From: Actinomycetota bacterium
Lineage (GTDB): Bacteria > Actinomycetota > Thermoleophilia > Miltoncostaeales > Miltoncostaeaceae
Direction of reading: 5' to 3'
NCBI GenBank assembly: GCA_020636905.1
Contig: JACJWX010000011.1
Coordinates: forward strand, 1-64,000
DNA: 64,000 nt
Numbering within the stretch: position 1 is the stretch's first letter; each line of letters begins with the position of its first letter. Shown here one piece after another: positions 17,298 to 25,034 of the stretch. Made by a program: the position numbers and the translations under genes. The notes below the pieces were generated by a model. That model was not told the DNA's origin. It saw nothing but the letters and a program-made list of their open reading frames with translations, and ran no database searches.

Positions 17298-18008
17298 GTG
17301 GCCGTCCCGACCCCCATCCTGCTGCACGGCGAGATCGGCGGCCCCGCCTGCTGGGGGGCGATCGACGGCCGCTTCGCCGGCGTCGCGTCGATCCGGCTCC
17401 CCGGTCATCCGGACGGTGACGCCACCGCCGACCTCGAGGTGTCGGTGGGCCGGGTCGCCCGCACGGTGGCGCGGCTGGACCCCCCTCGTGTGCTGATCGG
17501 ACACGGTGTGGGCGGAGCCCTCGCCATCGAGGTGGCCCTCCAGGATCCCGACCTCCTGGCGGGAATCGTCACGTTCGGCGTCGGGACCGAACTGCCGGTC
17601 GACGACGGCAGCCTCATGGCGGCCTTCACCGACCACGCGGCCGAGGCACACCGGCTGCTGGCCGAAAGCGTCCACCACCACGACACCCCGGAGGCGCTCC
17701 GTATCGCGGGCCTGATGGAGCAGGCGGGTGCACGAACGCTCGCGGCCGACTATCAGCTCTGCCGGCAGGTGCAGCTCGTGGACCGCACCACCGAACTCCG
17801 CATCCCGGTGCTCGTGGTTGCGGGCGCCGACGACGTGTGGGCCCCGCCCGAGGTGGTCGAGCTGCTCGCCCGGCAGATCCCGACGGCCACCATGGTGGTG
17901 GTTCCGGGGGCGCGCCACCTGGCGATGGTGGACCGGCCCGACGCGTGCAGCCAGCTGATCGCCGCCTTTCTCGCCCGGATCGAGCTGTCGGCCGAGGACG
18001 TCCTCTGA
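17298..18008 (+). CDS. Alpha/beta-hydrolase-fold protein lacking the nucleophile serine
   Basis: A 236-residue protein with the alpha/beta-hydrolase layout: LLHGEIGG oxyanion loop at residues 8-15, nucleophile elbow around residue 70, acidic residue in AGADDVWAP and histidine in GARHLAMVD. The elbow reads G68-H-G70-V-G72, so glycine (codon GGT) occupies the place of the catalytic serine in GxSxG. Ordinary esterase or lipase chemistry is therefore unlikely. It may be a binding protein, or use another mechanism. It begins at GTG and its stop overlaps the lipid kinase frame that follows. Confidence 0.7.
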   Translation: MAVPTPILLHGEIGGPACWGAIDGRFAGVASIRLPGHPDGDATADLEVSVGRVARTVARLDPPRVLIGHGVGGALAIEVALQDPDLLAGIVTFGVGTELPVDDGSLMAAFTDHAAEAHRLLAESVHHHDTPEALRIAGLMEQAGARTLAADYQLCRQVQLVDRTTELRIPVLVVAGADDVWAPPEVVELLARQIPTATMVVVPGARHLAMVDRPDACSQLIAAFLARIELSAEDVL

Positions 18009-18937
18009 ACCCGACCGAACGTGTCGCACTCGTGGTGAATCCGCGAGCCACGCGGACGCGACCCGATCTGGTGCAGCTGGTCGAGCGGGCGCTGTCGGGG
18101 CACGACCTCATCTCGACCGCCGTCCCGCAAGACGCCGTAGCGACCCGCGCCGCCGTCGCGTCGGCAGTGCGCGCGGGCGCGACCACGGTGATCGTGGTGG
18201 GAGGGGACGGCACGATCGGGCTCGCGGCGTCCGTCCTCGCCGGTTCTGAGGTCTCCTTGCTGCCCCTGCCGGGGGGCTCCACCAACGTGTTCGCCCGCGG
18301 CCTTGGATGGCCGGCCGACCCCGCGGCGGCGGTCGGACGGATCACCGATGCGCTCGAATGTCCGGCACGGAGGGTGGGGCTCGGTTCGGTCACGATCGAC
18401 GGACGGACCACCGTGGCCTGCGTCAACGTGGGCGTCGGCGTGGACGCCGCCGCCGTGGACTGGGTCGAGCGGCACCCCCGGGTCAAACAGCGGCTGCGGC
18501 ACCTGGCCGTCGCCGGCGCGGTCGCCGGACCGGGACGCCGGGCGATGCGCCGCGATCGGCCACTGCGCATGTCCATCGATTCGGGCCCCGGAGTGCAGAT
18601 CTACTCTCTGGTCGGCGCGTGGGCGCGGCCGTACGCGTACGCCGGCCCGTGGGCGCTCGATGTCCTGCCCACCGCCGCCCGGGATGGCCGGCTGGCCTGG
18701 ATGGCGCTGACCCGACCGTCGACGACGAGCGCGCTCGGAATCGTCTCAACGGCCTTGCGAGGCGGGCATGGCACAGCGTCGGGGACCATCGGCGGCACCA
18801 CCGGATCCGCCGTCCGGATCACCGCCGACGATCCCTTTGCCGTCCAGGCGGACGGCGAACCGCTGGGTCGTACGACCGACCTGCGTATCGCCCCGGGACC
18901 GTCAGTGTGGGTGCGCACGCCCGCCGTGACGGACTGA
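18005..18937 (+). CDS. Diacylglycerol kinase-family lipid kinase
   Basis: About 310 residues. The DAGK catalytic domain is evident from VALVVNPRA near the start, VVGGDGTIG (about 60-68) and PLPGGSTNVFARGLG (about 83-97). The C-terminal beta-sandwich has DDPFAVQADGEPLG, the usual substrate-site strand. It phosphorylates a lipid or sphingoid alcohol at the membrane. The start is uncertain: the best positional match to relatives is CTG at 18005, inside CTGA overlapping the upstream stop. GTG at 18032 or 18035 would remove the first strand residues. Coupling to the preceding hydrolase-like gene suggests a shared lipid pathway. Confidence 0.8.
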   Translation: MNPTERVALVVNPRATRTRPDLVQLVERALSGHDLISTAVPQDAVATRAAVASAVRAGATTVIVVGGDGTIGLAASVLAGSEVSLLPLPGGSTNVFARGLGWPADPAAAVGRITDALECPARRVGLGSVTIDGRTTVACVNVGVGVDAAAVDWVERHPRVKQRLRHLAVAGAVAGPGRRAMRRDRPLRMSIDSGPGVQIYSLVGAWARPYAYAGPWALDVLPTAARDGRLAWMALTRPSTTSALGIVSTALRGGHGTASGTIGGTTGSAVRITADDPFAVQADGEPLGRTTDLRIAPGPSVWVRTPAVTD

Positions 18938-19323
18938 GCCAGGTCGCCGACGGGGTCGAAGACGCCGCCGGCGAGCCGGAGAGGACCGCGCCGGTGTCCA
19001 TGGAAACACCACCACGCTGACGCGCACGATCACCGCCACCGATCCGATCGCCCCCGTCGGACGCCTGCGTGCTGTTCGGTCCCTGGCATCGCCGGGGACA
19101 CCGCCAGGATCAGGTTCACCTTCCGGATGACCATGACGCCCTGTCCCGGTGGCGGGCGCCACGTGAAGGCCTGCTGAGCCCGACACGACCCCGGTTCGCG
19201 AGGTGAGCCCCGATGTTCGGCGTGAGGGGTCAAGCAATCGGCGGTCGACGCCGATACTCATTGGAGCGTGGGTACACGGATGTCCCCGCGCCATGGCACT
19301 GCAAGAGCAAGGAGGCTCAGACG
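18938..19323. other. Intergenic stretch without a recognisable gene
   Basis: A 386-bp gap between two plus-strand genes. I find no protein with plausible composition and ribosome site on either strand. A small hairpin GGTGT-CCATGGA-AACACC (about 18991-19009) could terminate the lipid-kinase transcript. The rest should contain the promoter for the small gene at 19324, but no clear -35/-10 pair stands out. Confidence 0.4.
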
Positions 19324-19617
19324 GTGGCCACAAATGGTCCTGATCCGCGTGCGGCGGCACGCGGGTTCATTGCGCTCGTCCTCGATCAGGCACGCATCGA
19401 TCCCGAGCGTCGGCCGAGCGCCGAAATGCGGTCCTGGTGCGTTCAACTCGCAAGTCGCCTCGACGTCCCCTCCTCGGGGCAGTTCGAGACCACGCGCGAT
19501 CTCCTGCAGGAGGCGCTGCGCCTCGAGCAGGTGGCACACATGGTGTGCGGCGACGACACCGAACCACCCAGCCGCGAGCTCCGCGAGTTCGCCCTGCAGG
19601 GCGGCGTGAGCCGCTAG
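19324..19617 (+). CDS. Small protein of unknown function
   Basis: A 97-residue soluble, mostly helical protein (many Arg, Glu, Ala and Leu residues), not recognised as any family. The GTG start is strongly supported by AAGGAGG at 19309-19315, eight bases upstream, one of the best ribosome-binding sites in the window. It stands alone between a 386-bp gap and the converging accA gene, so there is no operon context. Two cysteines (in SWCVQ and MVCGD) are present without a CxxC pattern. Confidence 0.6.
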   Translation: MATNGPDPRAAARGFIALVLDQARIDPERRPSAEMRSWCVQLASRLDVPSSGQFETTRDLLQEALRLEQVAHMVCGDDTEPPSRELREFALQGGVSR

Positions 19618-19648
19618 TCGCCGGATCGTCGTCCGACGGTGCCGTGGC

Positions 19649-20581
19649 CTACGCGGCCCCGCCGGACGGCGACTCGGCCGACTGAGCCATGAGCGCCGAC
19701 GAATCGGGCGGCAGTTCGCGCTGCGCACCGATGCGGCGAAAGCGATCCCGGCGGATACGGCGGCGATCCGCGACGGACAGGGCGTCCAGTTCGCGCAGCG
19801 TCCGGGTGAGATAGACGTCGAGCTGCCGAGCGGCCTCTTCCGGATTGGTGTGGGCGCCGCCGTGGGGCTCGGGCACCACCGCGTCCGCCACACCCCAGCG
19901 GTAACAGTTGGCCGCGGTGGGTTTGAACGCCTGGGCGGCGAGCTTCGCCTTGCCGGCGTCGCGCCACAGGATGGCCGCGCCCCCCTCCGGGGAGATGACC
20001 GAATACGTGGAGTTCTCGAGCATCACCACGCGGTCGGCCACGCCCAGGGCGAGCGCACCGCCCGAGGACCCCTCCCCGATGACGACCGCCACGGTGGGTG
20101 CCGGAAGGCGCAGCATCGTGAGCATGCTCCGCGCGATGGCGCCGCCCTGACCGCGTTCCTCGGCGTCCGCCCCGGGGAATGCCCCGGGGGTGTCGATCAG
20201 GGCGATGAACGGCAGGCGCATCTTGGCCGCAAGCTCCATGAGGCGCATGCCCTTGCGATAGCCCTCCGGGCCGGGCATGCCGAAGTTGCGGTAGGCGCGG
20301 TCCTTCGCGTCGCGGCCCTTCTGGTGTCCGATCACGGCCACGGGGCGATCGTGATACCGACCGATGCCGGCCACGATCGCGGCGTCGTCACCGTGGAGCC
20401 GGTCGCCGTGGATCTCCTCGAAGTCGGGCATCAGCATCCCGATGTAGTCGAGCGGATACGGGCGATCCTGGTGCCGGGCGAGCTGGATCGCGTCCCAGAC
20501 GTCACCGCCTTCGACCTCGGGTCCGGCGAAGCGCTGGGTGATCCTCCGGACGAACCGGGGCCCTCGCGTGGGTGAGCTCAT
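19649..20581 (-). CDS. accA: Acetyl-CoA carboxylase carboxyltransferase subunit alpha
   Basis: A 310-residue alpha subunit of the carboxyltransferase that makes malonyl-CoA for fatty acid synthesis. Typical blocks are ARHQDRPYPLDYI near residue 35, FEEIHGDR, GHQKGRDAKDR, FGMPGPEGYRKGMRLM, LIDTPGAFPGADAEERGQ and GEGSSGGALALGVADRV. The ATG overlaps the accD stop (ATGA). It is the last gene of the fab-acc operon. A stand-alone AccA of this kind is unlike the biotin-containing AccA3 of mycobacteria and streptomycetes. Confidence 0.95.
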   Translation of the reverse strand: MSSPTRGPRFVRRITQRFAGPEVEGGDVWDAIQLARHQDRPYPLDYIGMLMPDFEEIHGDRLHGDDAAIVAGIGRYHDRPVAVIGHQKGRDAKDRAYRNFGMPGPEGYRKGMRLMELAAKMRLPFIALIDTPGAFPGADAEERGQGGAIARSMLTMLRLPAPTVAVVIGEGSSGGALALGVADRVVMLENSTYSVISPEGGAAILWRDAGKAKLAAQAFKPTAANCYRWGVADAVVPEPHGGAHTNPEEAARQLDVYLTRTLRELDALSVADRRRIRRDRFRRIGAQRELPPDSSALMAQSAESPSGGAA

Positions 20582-21573
20582 TGGCCTCCTCGCTGAGGAC
20601 CCTCGCCGAGGACGCGGTCGCGGAGGCGACGCGAGAGCTGCGGCAGCGCTCGTGCGATCCTCGCGGCCCCTTCGGATCCGTTCGCCGCCAGCTGACCGGC
20701 GAGTGAGGGCACCGGGCGCGGCGGCTGATGCAGGATGCGGAGCAGGGAACCCAGCCGGGCCGGGAGCTCGCGGCGGTCGACGACCGAGTCGACGTGGCCA
20801 TGCTCGAGCTGCCGCTCGGCGAGCCCGAAGTCCGACGGGAGCTTCTCGCGGGTGGTCTGTTCGATGACGCGGGGTCCGCTGAACGCGATGAGGGCGCCGG
20901 GTTCGGCGTAGGTGATGTCGCCCAGCGAGGCGAACGACGCCCAGACACCGCCCGTGGTGGGGTGGGCGAGCACCACGATGAACGGAAGGCCCGCATCGTT
21001 GAGTTCGTCGAGCGAAACGATGCTCTTGGCCATCTGCATGAGGGCCAGGACACCCTCCTGCATGCGGGCGCCGCCCGACGAGGTCACGGTGATCAGGGGG
21101 CAGCCGAGTTCCACGGCCCGGTCCGCCGCCCGGGCGAACCGTTCGCCCACGACCGACCCCATCGAACCTCCGAGGAACCCGAAGTCCATGATGGCGGCCA
21201 CGCACGTCTGCCCGGAGATGGCCAGCTCCCCGCACACCAGGGCTTCGGTGTTGCCCTTGGCTTCGGCGGAGCGGATGCGCTCCGGATACGGCTGGAGGTC
21301 GACGAACTGGAGTGGATCGATCGCCCGGAGTTCTTCGCCGATGGGTGTCCAGCGGCCGCCGTCGGCCATGTGGTCGAGACGCGCGCGGGCACCGAGCGGG
21401 AAGTGGTGGCCGCAGGCCGCGCAGACTCCCACGTTGCGGGCGAACTCCTGGGCGCTGAAGTGGGTCTCACACCGTGGACACGAGCGCTCGTCGCCCGGGA
21501 GTTTCGCCGGCTTCTGCGCGGGCGCACGACCACGGAGGCGGTCGATGGAGATGGAGATGGGACGGCGGGCCAT
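20578..21573 (-). CDS. accD: Acetyl-CoA carboxylase carboxyltransferase subunit beta
   Basis: A 331-residue beta subunit pairing with AccA. The N-terminal zinc ribbon is seen as CPRC (about 33-36) and CAAC (about 52-55). The crotonase-like core has DFGFLGGSMGSVVGER, TSSGGARMQEG and VVLAHPTTGGVWASFASLGD, all standard for AccD. The last 40 residues are a variable basic tail. It lies 14 bp after the phosphatase-like gene in the same operon and overlaps accA. Together they give a four-subunit (AccABCD) type carboxylase; accB and accC are not in the window. Confidence 0.95.
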   Translation of the reverse strand: MARRPISISIDRLRGRAPAQKPAKLPGDERSCPRCETHFSAQEFARNVGVCAACGHHFPLGARARLDHMADGGRWTPIGEELRAIDPLQFVDLQPYPERIRSAEAKGNTEALVCGELAISGQTCVAAIMDFGFLGGSMGSVVGERFARAADRAVELGCPLITVTSSGGARMQEGVLALMQMAKSIVSLDELNDAGLPFIVVLAHPTTGGVWASFASLGDITYAEPGALIAFSGPRVIEQTTREKLPSDFGLAERQLEHGHVDSVVDRRELPARLGSLLRILHQPPRPVPSLAGQLAANGSEGAARIARALPQLSRRLRDRVLGEGPQRGGQ

Positions 21574-21587
21574 GTCCGAGCAGTATC

Positions 21588-22157
21588 TCAGGCCCCGGCG
21601 GCCACGTCAGCGCCGTCGGCGAGGGTTTGCAGCCAATTCTCGACATTCGCGCGATAGACGGGGACCAGGCGGCCCATCGGGCGGGTCTCCAGCACCAGCC
21701 GCGCGGCGTCGTCCGCCGAGTGGCCGCGCAGGCGGAGCGTGGCGTAGGCCACCATCACGGACCGGCGGCGGCCCTGCTGGCAGTGGATGAGCACGCGCGC
21801 GTCGGGATCGTCGCGGAGGGCCTGTGCGGCGAAGCGGACGGCGGGGACCCACAGCGCCTCGGGCTGGTTCCGGCCACGATCCCACATGGGTGCATGCGCG
21901 ACGTTGCCCTCACCCAGCACCGCCCGTTCGGCCCAGAGATCCTGGCTGATGCTCGTCTGCAGGGCCGCGCGGCAGACCACCGAGTGGGTGATCCCGTGGC
22001 CCGGGAGCCGTGTGACGGCGTCGCCCACCGGCAGGGAACCGATTGCGATCGGCTCGCCGGGAACCCAGTTGAAGCCTTCGAGCCCCCGAGAGGGCCCGTA
22101 CACGCGGGTGCTCAGTCGATGCCAGCCCGCCCGCCACCCGCGGTAGGCGTCGGTCAC
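21588..22157 (-). CDS. Protein tyrosine/dual-specificity phosphatase-like protein
   Basis: A 189-residue protein with the cysteine-phosphatase loop HCQQGRRRS: Cys126 and Arg132 satisfy CX5R, and the preceding VLIHC strand is typical. A second conserved-looking helix follows (RSVMVAYATLRLRG). The general-acid aspartate is not obvious. The GTG at 22157 is chosen because it overlaps the fabF stop in GTGA like every other junction in this operon; a GTG nine bases upstream is the alternative. Its place between fabF and accD suggests a role linked to lipid synthesis, possibly regulatory dephosphorylation, which is inference. Confidence 0.75.
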   Translation of the reverse strand: MTDAYRGWRAGWHRLSTRVYGPSRGLEGFNWVPGEPIAIGSLPVGDAVTRLPGHGITHSVVCRAALQTSISQDLWAERAVLGEGNVAHAPMWDRGRNQPEALWVPAVRFAAQALRDDPDARVLIHCQQGRRRSVMVAYATLRLRGHSADDAARLVLETRPMGRLVPVYRANVENWLQTLADGADVAAGA

Positions 22158-23395
22158 GCGTCCCACCGGCGAAACACGATCGCCGCGTTGTAGCCGCCGA
22201 AGCCGAACGCGTTCGAAATCGCGACGTCGACGCTGGCCTCGCGTGCGGTGCGGATGTGGTCGACGCCCTCGCACGCGGGATCCAGCGAGTCGAGGTTGAT
22301 CGTTGGCGGGAGTACCCCGTCCACGAGCGCACGCACCGTGAGGCCCGCTTCCACCCCGCCGGCCGCCCCGAGGCAGTGCCCATGCATGGACTTGGTGGAG
22401 CTCACGGGACACGCCGCCGCCAGATCGTCGCCCAGGGCCATCCGGATGACCTTCACCTCGTTGGGGTCGCCGACCGGGGTCGACGTCGCGTGGGCGTTGA
22501 TGTAGCCGATGTCCGCGGCCTCCACCGACGCGTCGCGCATGGCCATGGCGATGGCGCTCGCGGGGGCGTTCCCGGTGGGGTCCGGCTCGGTGAAGTGGTG
22601 GGCGTCCCCGCTCAGTCCGTAGCCGGCGAGTTCGGCGAGGATCGTGGCGCCGCGTGCTCGGGCGTGGTCGAGTTCCTCCAGCACCAGCACGGCACCCGCC
22701 TCGCCCATGACGAACCCGTCGCGATCGGCGTCGAAGGGTCGGCTCGCGGCCTCGGGCGCGTCGTTCCGCGTCGAGAGCGCGCGCATGGCGTTGAACGCGG
22801 CGAGCCCGATCTCGCAGATCGGCGACTCGGTTCCGCCGGCCAGGATCACGTCGGCCCTGCCCAGACGGATCGCGTCGAGCGCCTCGCCGATCGCGTGGTT
22901 GCTGGTGGCGCACGCGCTCACGGGGGCGAGCAGCGGACCGGTGAGACCGAATTGCATCGACACCTGCGCCGCGGCCATGTTGGGGATCATCATCGGGATG
23001 AAGAAGGGCGAGAGCCGGTCCGGGCCGCGCTCCAGCAGCACCGTGGTCTGATCGACGAAGGTGCTCAGGCCCCCGATTCCGGTTCCCACGTACACGCCGG
23101 CGTGGGGGATCGTGGCGGCGTCCAGCCCCGCGTCGTCCAGCGCCAGGCGGGCGCTCGCCACCGCGAACTGCGCGAAGCGGTCCATGCGGCGCGCCTCACG
23201 CGGGGGCATGAAGTCCTTCGGTTCGAAGTCCCGCGCCTCGCAGGCGATCCGGGTCGGAAGCCGTTCGGGGTCGAACCCGGCGATGGTCCCGGCGCCGCTC
23301 ACGCCGTTGCGGGCATTGCGCCAGGCGTCGTCGATCCCGACACCGATCGAGGTGACCATGCCGATTCCGGTGACGACGACCCGGCGTGTGCTCAC
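22154..23395 (-). CDS. fabF: Beta-ketoacyl-ACP synthase II
   Basis: A 413-residue condensing enzyme that elongates acyl-ACP with malonyl-ACP. The catalytic triad is visible: Cys162 in VSACATSNHAIG, His in NAHATSTPVGD (about 303) and His in SMHGHCLGAAGG (about 339). The C-terminal signature NAFGFGGYNAAIVF is intact. GTG start inside GTGA overlapping the fabG stop. In many bacteria acpP precedes fabF, but here fabG abuts fabF directly and no acyl carrier protein gene is present. Confidence 0.95.
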   Translation of the reverse strand: MSTRRVVVTGIGMVTSIGVGIDDAWRNARNGVSGAGTIAGFDPERLPTRIACEARDFEPKDFMPPREARRMDRFAQFAVASARLALDDAGLDAATIPHAGVYVGTGIGGLSTFVDQTTVLLERGPDRLSPFFIPMMIPNMAAAQVSMQFGLTGPLLAPVSACATSNHAIGEALDAIRLGRADVILAGGTESPICEIGLAAFNAMRALSTRNDAPEAASRPFDADRDGFVMGEAGAVLVLEELDHARARGATILAELAGYGLSGDAHHFTEPDPTGNAPASAIAMAMRDASVEAADIGYINAHATSTPVGDPNEVKVIRMALGDDLAAACPVSSTKSMHGHCLGAAGGVEAGLTVRALVDGVLPPTINLDSLDPACEGVDHIRTAREASVDVAISNAFGFGGYNAAIVFRRWDA

Positions 23396-24123
23396 GTGGC
23401 GAGCCCTCCGTCGATGGAGATCACGCTTCCCGTGATGAATCCCGCGGCGTCGGAGCAGAGAAACGACACGACACCCGCGACGTCCTCGGGCGTCCCGAGC
23501 CGTCCCAGCGGTGTCGCCCCCAGGATCTGGTCACGTGTCGCATCCGGCAGGTCCGCGGTCATGTCGGTGGCGATGTAGCCCGGCGCCACGGCATTGACGC
23601 GCACGCCGCGACCGCCAGCTTCCCGGGCGAGGGACTTGACCATGCCGATGAGGCCGGCCTTCGCGGCCGCGTAGTTCGCCTGCCCCGGATTGCCCGTCAG
23701 CCCCACCACCGATGACACCGCCACGATCGAACCACCACGTCGCTTGAGCATCCCACGAAGCGCTGCCCGGGTGACGTAGAACGCGCCGGTCAGATTGGTG
23801 TCGATGACCGACTGCCAGTCCTCGCTCGACATCCGCATGAAGAGTCCATCGCGGGTGATGCCGGCGTTGAGCACGAGCGCGTCGATGGGTCCGAGTGCAT
23901 CCTCGGTGGCACTGACGAGTCCGGCCGCCTCGTCCTCCACGGCGACGTCGGCGGCGAGCGCGACGCCGCGTCGGCCGGTTGCTTCGATCGCGGCCACCAC
24001 ACCGGCGGCAGCGTCGGCACCGCCCCGGTATCCCACCGCCACGTCGTAGCCGTCCGCGGCGAGGGCGGTCGCGATGGCCGCGCCGATCCCCCGGGATCCA
24101 CCGGTGACGAGGGCGACGGGCAT
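23392..24123 (-). CDS. fabG: 3-oxoacyl-ACP reductase
   Basis: A 243-residue short-chain dehydrogenase using NADPH to reduce 3-oxoacyl-ACP. It has TGGSRGIGAAIA at the N-terminus (cofactor loop), NAGITRDGLFMRM (about 90-102), the catalytic Ser in VSSVVG, and YAAAK with the Tyr/Lys pair (about 150-154), then VNAVAPGYIATDMT. These features and the fab context make FabG much more likely than another SDR. ATG overlaps the fabD stop. Confidence 0.93.
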   Translation of the reverse strand: MPVALVTGGSRGIGAAIATALAADGYDVAVGYRGGADAAAGVVAAIEATGRRGVALAADVAVEDEAAGLVSATEDALGPIDALVLNAGITRDGLFMRMSSEDWQSVIDTNLTGAFYVTRAALRGMLKRRGGSIVAVSSVVGLTGNPGQANYAAAKAGLIGMVKSLAREAGGRGVRVNAVAPGYIATDMTADLPDATRDQILGATPLGRLGTPEDVAGVVSFLCSDAAGFITGSVISIDGGLAT

Positions 24124-25034
24124 CAGGCGACCACCTCCGCGAGCTCACCCAGGTCGGCCGGGCTGTTCACCTGGATCAGCGTTGCCTCGCGGGAGATGCG
24201 CTTGACCAGGCCGGAGAGCACCCGCCCGACGCCGACCTCGACGAAGGTCGTCACCCCGGCGTTCAGGGCCACTTCGACGGCCGCGCGAAAGCGAACGGGT
24301 GCCGTGAGCTGGTCCAGGAGCACCTCCCGGAGCCTGCCCGTGGGTTCCACGCCGGCGGTGGTCGTCGAGAGGAACGGGATGCCCACCTCGCCTGGCGCCC
24401 AGCTCGCGAGCGCCGGCCCGAGGCGCTCCGCCGCCGGCTCCATCAGCGGCGAATGGAACGCGCCGGACACCTGCAGCCGCGCCGCCTTGCCGCCTTCGTT
24501 GGCGACCTGGTGGATGAGCCGGTCGATGCCGTCCTGGGTCCCGCTGACCACGACCTGTCCCGGGCAGTTGAAGTTCGCGGGCCAGACGTCGCCCGACGCC
24601 GAGCACATCTGCGCCACGACGTCGTCCGGGATTCCGAGCAGCGCGGCCATCGCACCCGGCCGCTCGTCGGCGGCCTCTTGCATGGCGGCTCCCCGCTCGG
24701 CGGCGATCCACAGCGCATCCGAGTACGACATGGCCCCGGCGGCAACCAATGCCGGGTACTCGCCCAGGGAATGCCCGAACACCATCTCCGCGTCGAGGCC
24801 GTGGGAGGCGGCCACCCGCCATGCGGCGACCTCGGTCGCGACGAGCGCCGGCTGGCAGACGTCGGTCCGCGTCAGCCGCTCCACGGGACCGTTGAAGCAG
24901 ACGTCGGACAGGCGGTACCCGAGCACGGCGTCGGCCTCGTCGAACGTCTCACGGGCGATCGAGAAGTGCTCGGCCAGTTCCTGGCCCATTCCGACGGTCT
25001 GCGCCCCCTGGCCGGGGAACATCACTGCGATCAT
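24123..25034 (-). CDS. fabD: Malonyl-CoA:ACP transacylase
   Basis: A 303-residue transferase that loads malonyl groups on acyl carrier protein. MFPGQGAQTVGMG opens the protein, GHSLGEY carries the nucleophile Ser89, and GAFHSPLM (about 194-201) carries the catalytic histidine. The substrate arginine motif is in QPALVATEVAAWR. Length is normal for FabD. It overlaps fabH upstream and fabG downstream by four bases each. Confidence 0.94.
   Translation of the reverse strand: MIAVMFPGQGAQTVGMGQELAEHFSIARETFDEADAVLGYRLSDVCFNGPVERLTRTDVCQPALVATEVAAWRVAASHGLDAEMVFGHSLGEYPALVAAGAMSYSDALWIAAERGAAMQEAADERPGAMAALLGIPDDVVAQMCSASGDVWPANFNCPGQVVVSGTQDGIDRLIHQVANEGGKAARLQVSGAFHSPLMEPAAERLGPALASWAPGEVGIPFLSTTTAGVEPTGRLREVLLDQLTAPVRFRAAVEVALNAGVTTFVEVGVGRVLSGLVKRISREATLIQVNSPADLGELAEVVA

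Noticed and set aside
16579..17300. T-box leader for ileS
   Set aside because: The region upstream of ileS is the HAD phosphatase coding sequence; no T-box sequence or tRNA-responsive stem is visible.
19080..19125. TPP-riboswitch-like AACCTGATC...TGCCAGG on the minus strand
   Set aside because: The required CUGAGA element and the P1 closing stem are missing, and no thiamine gene is nearby.
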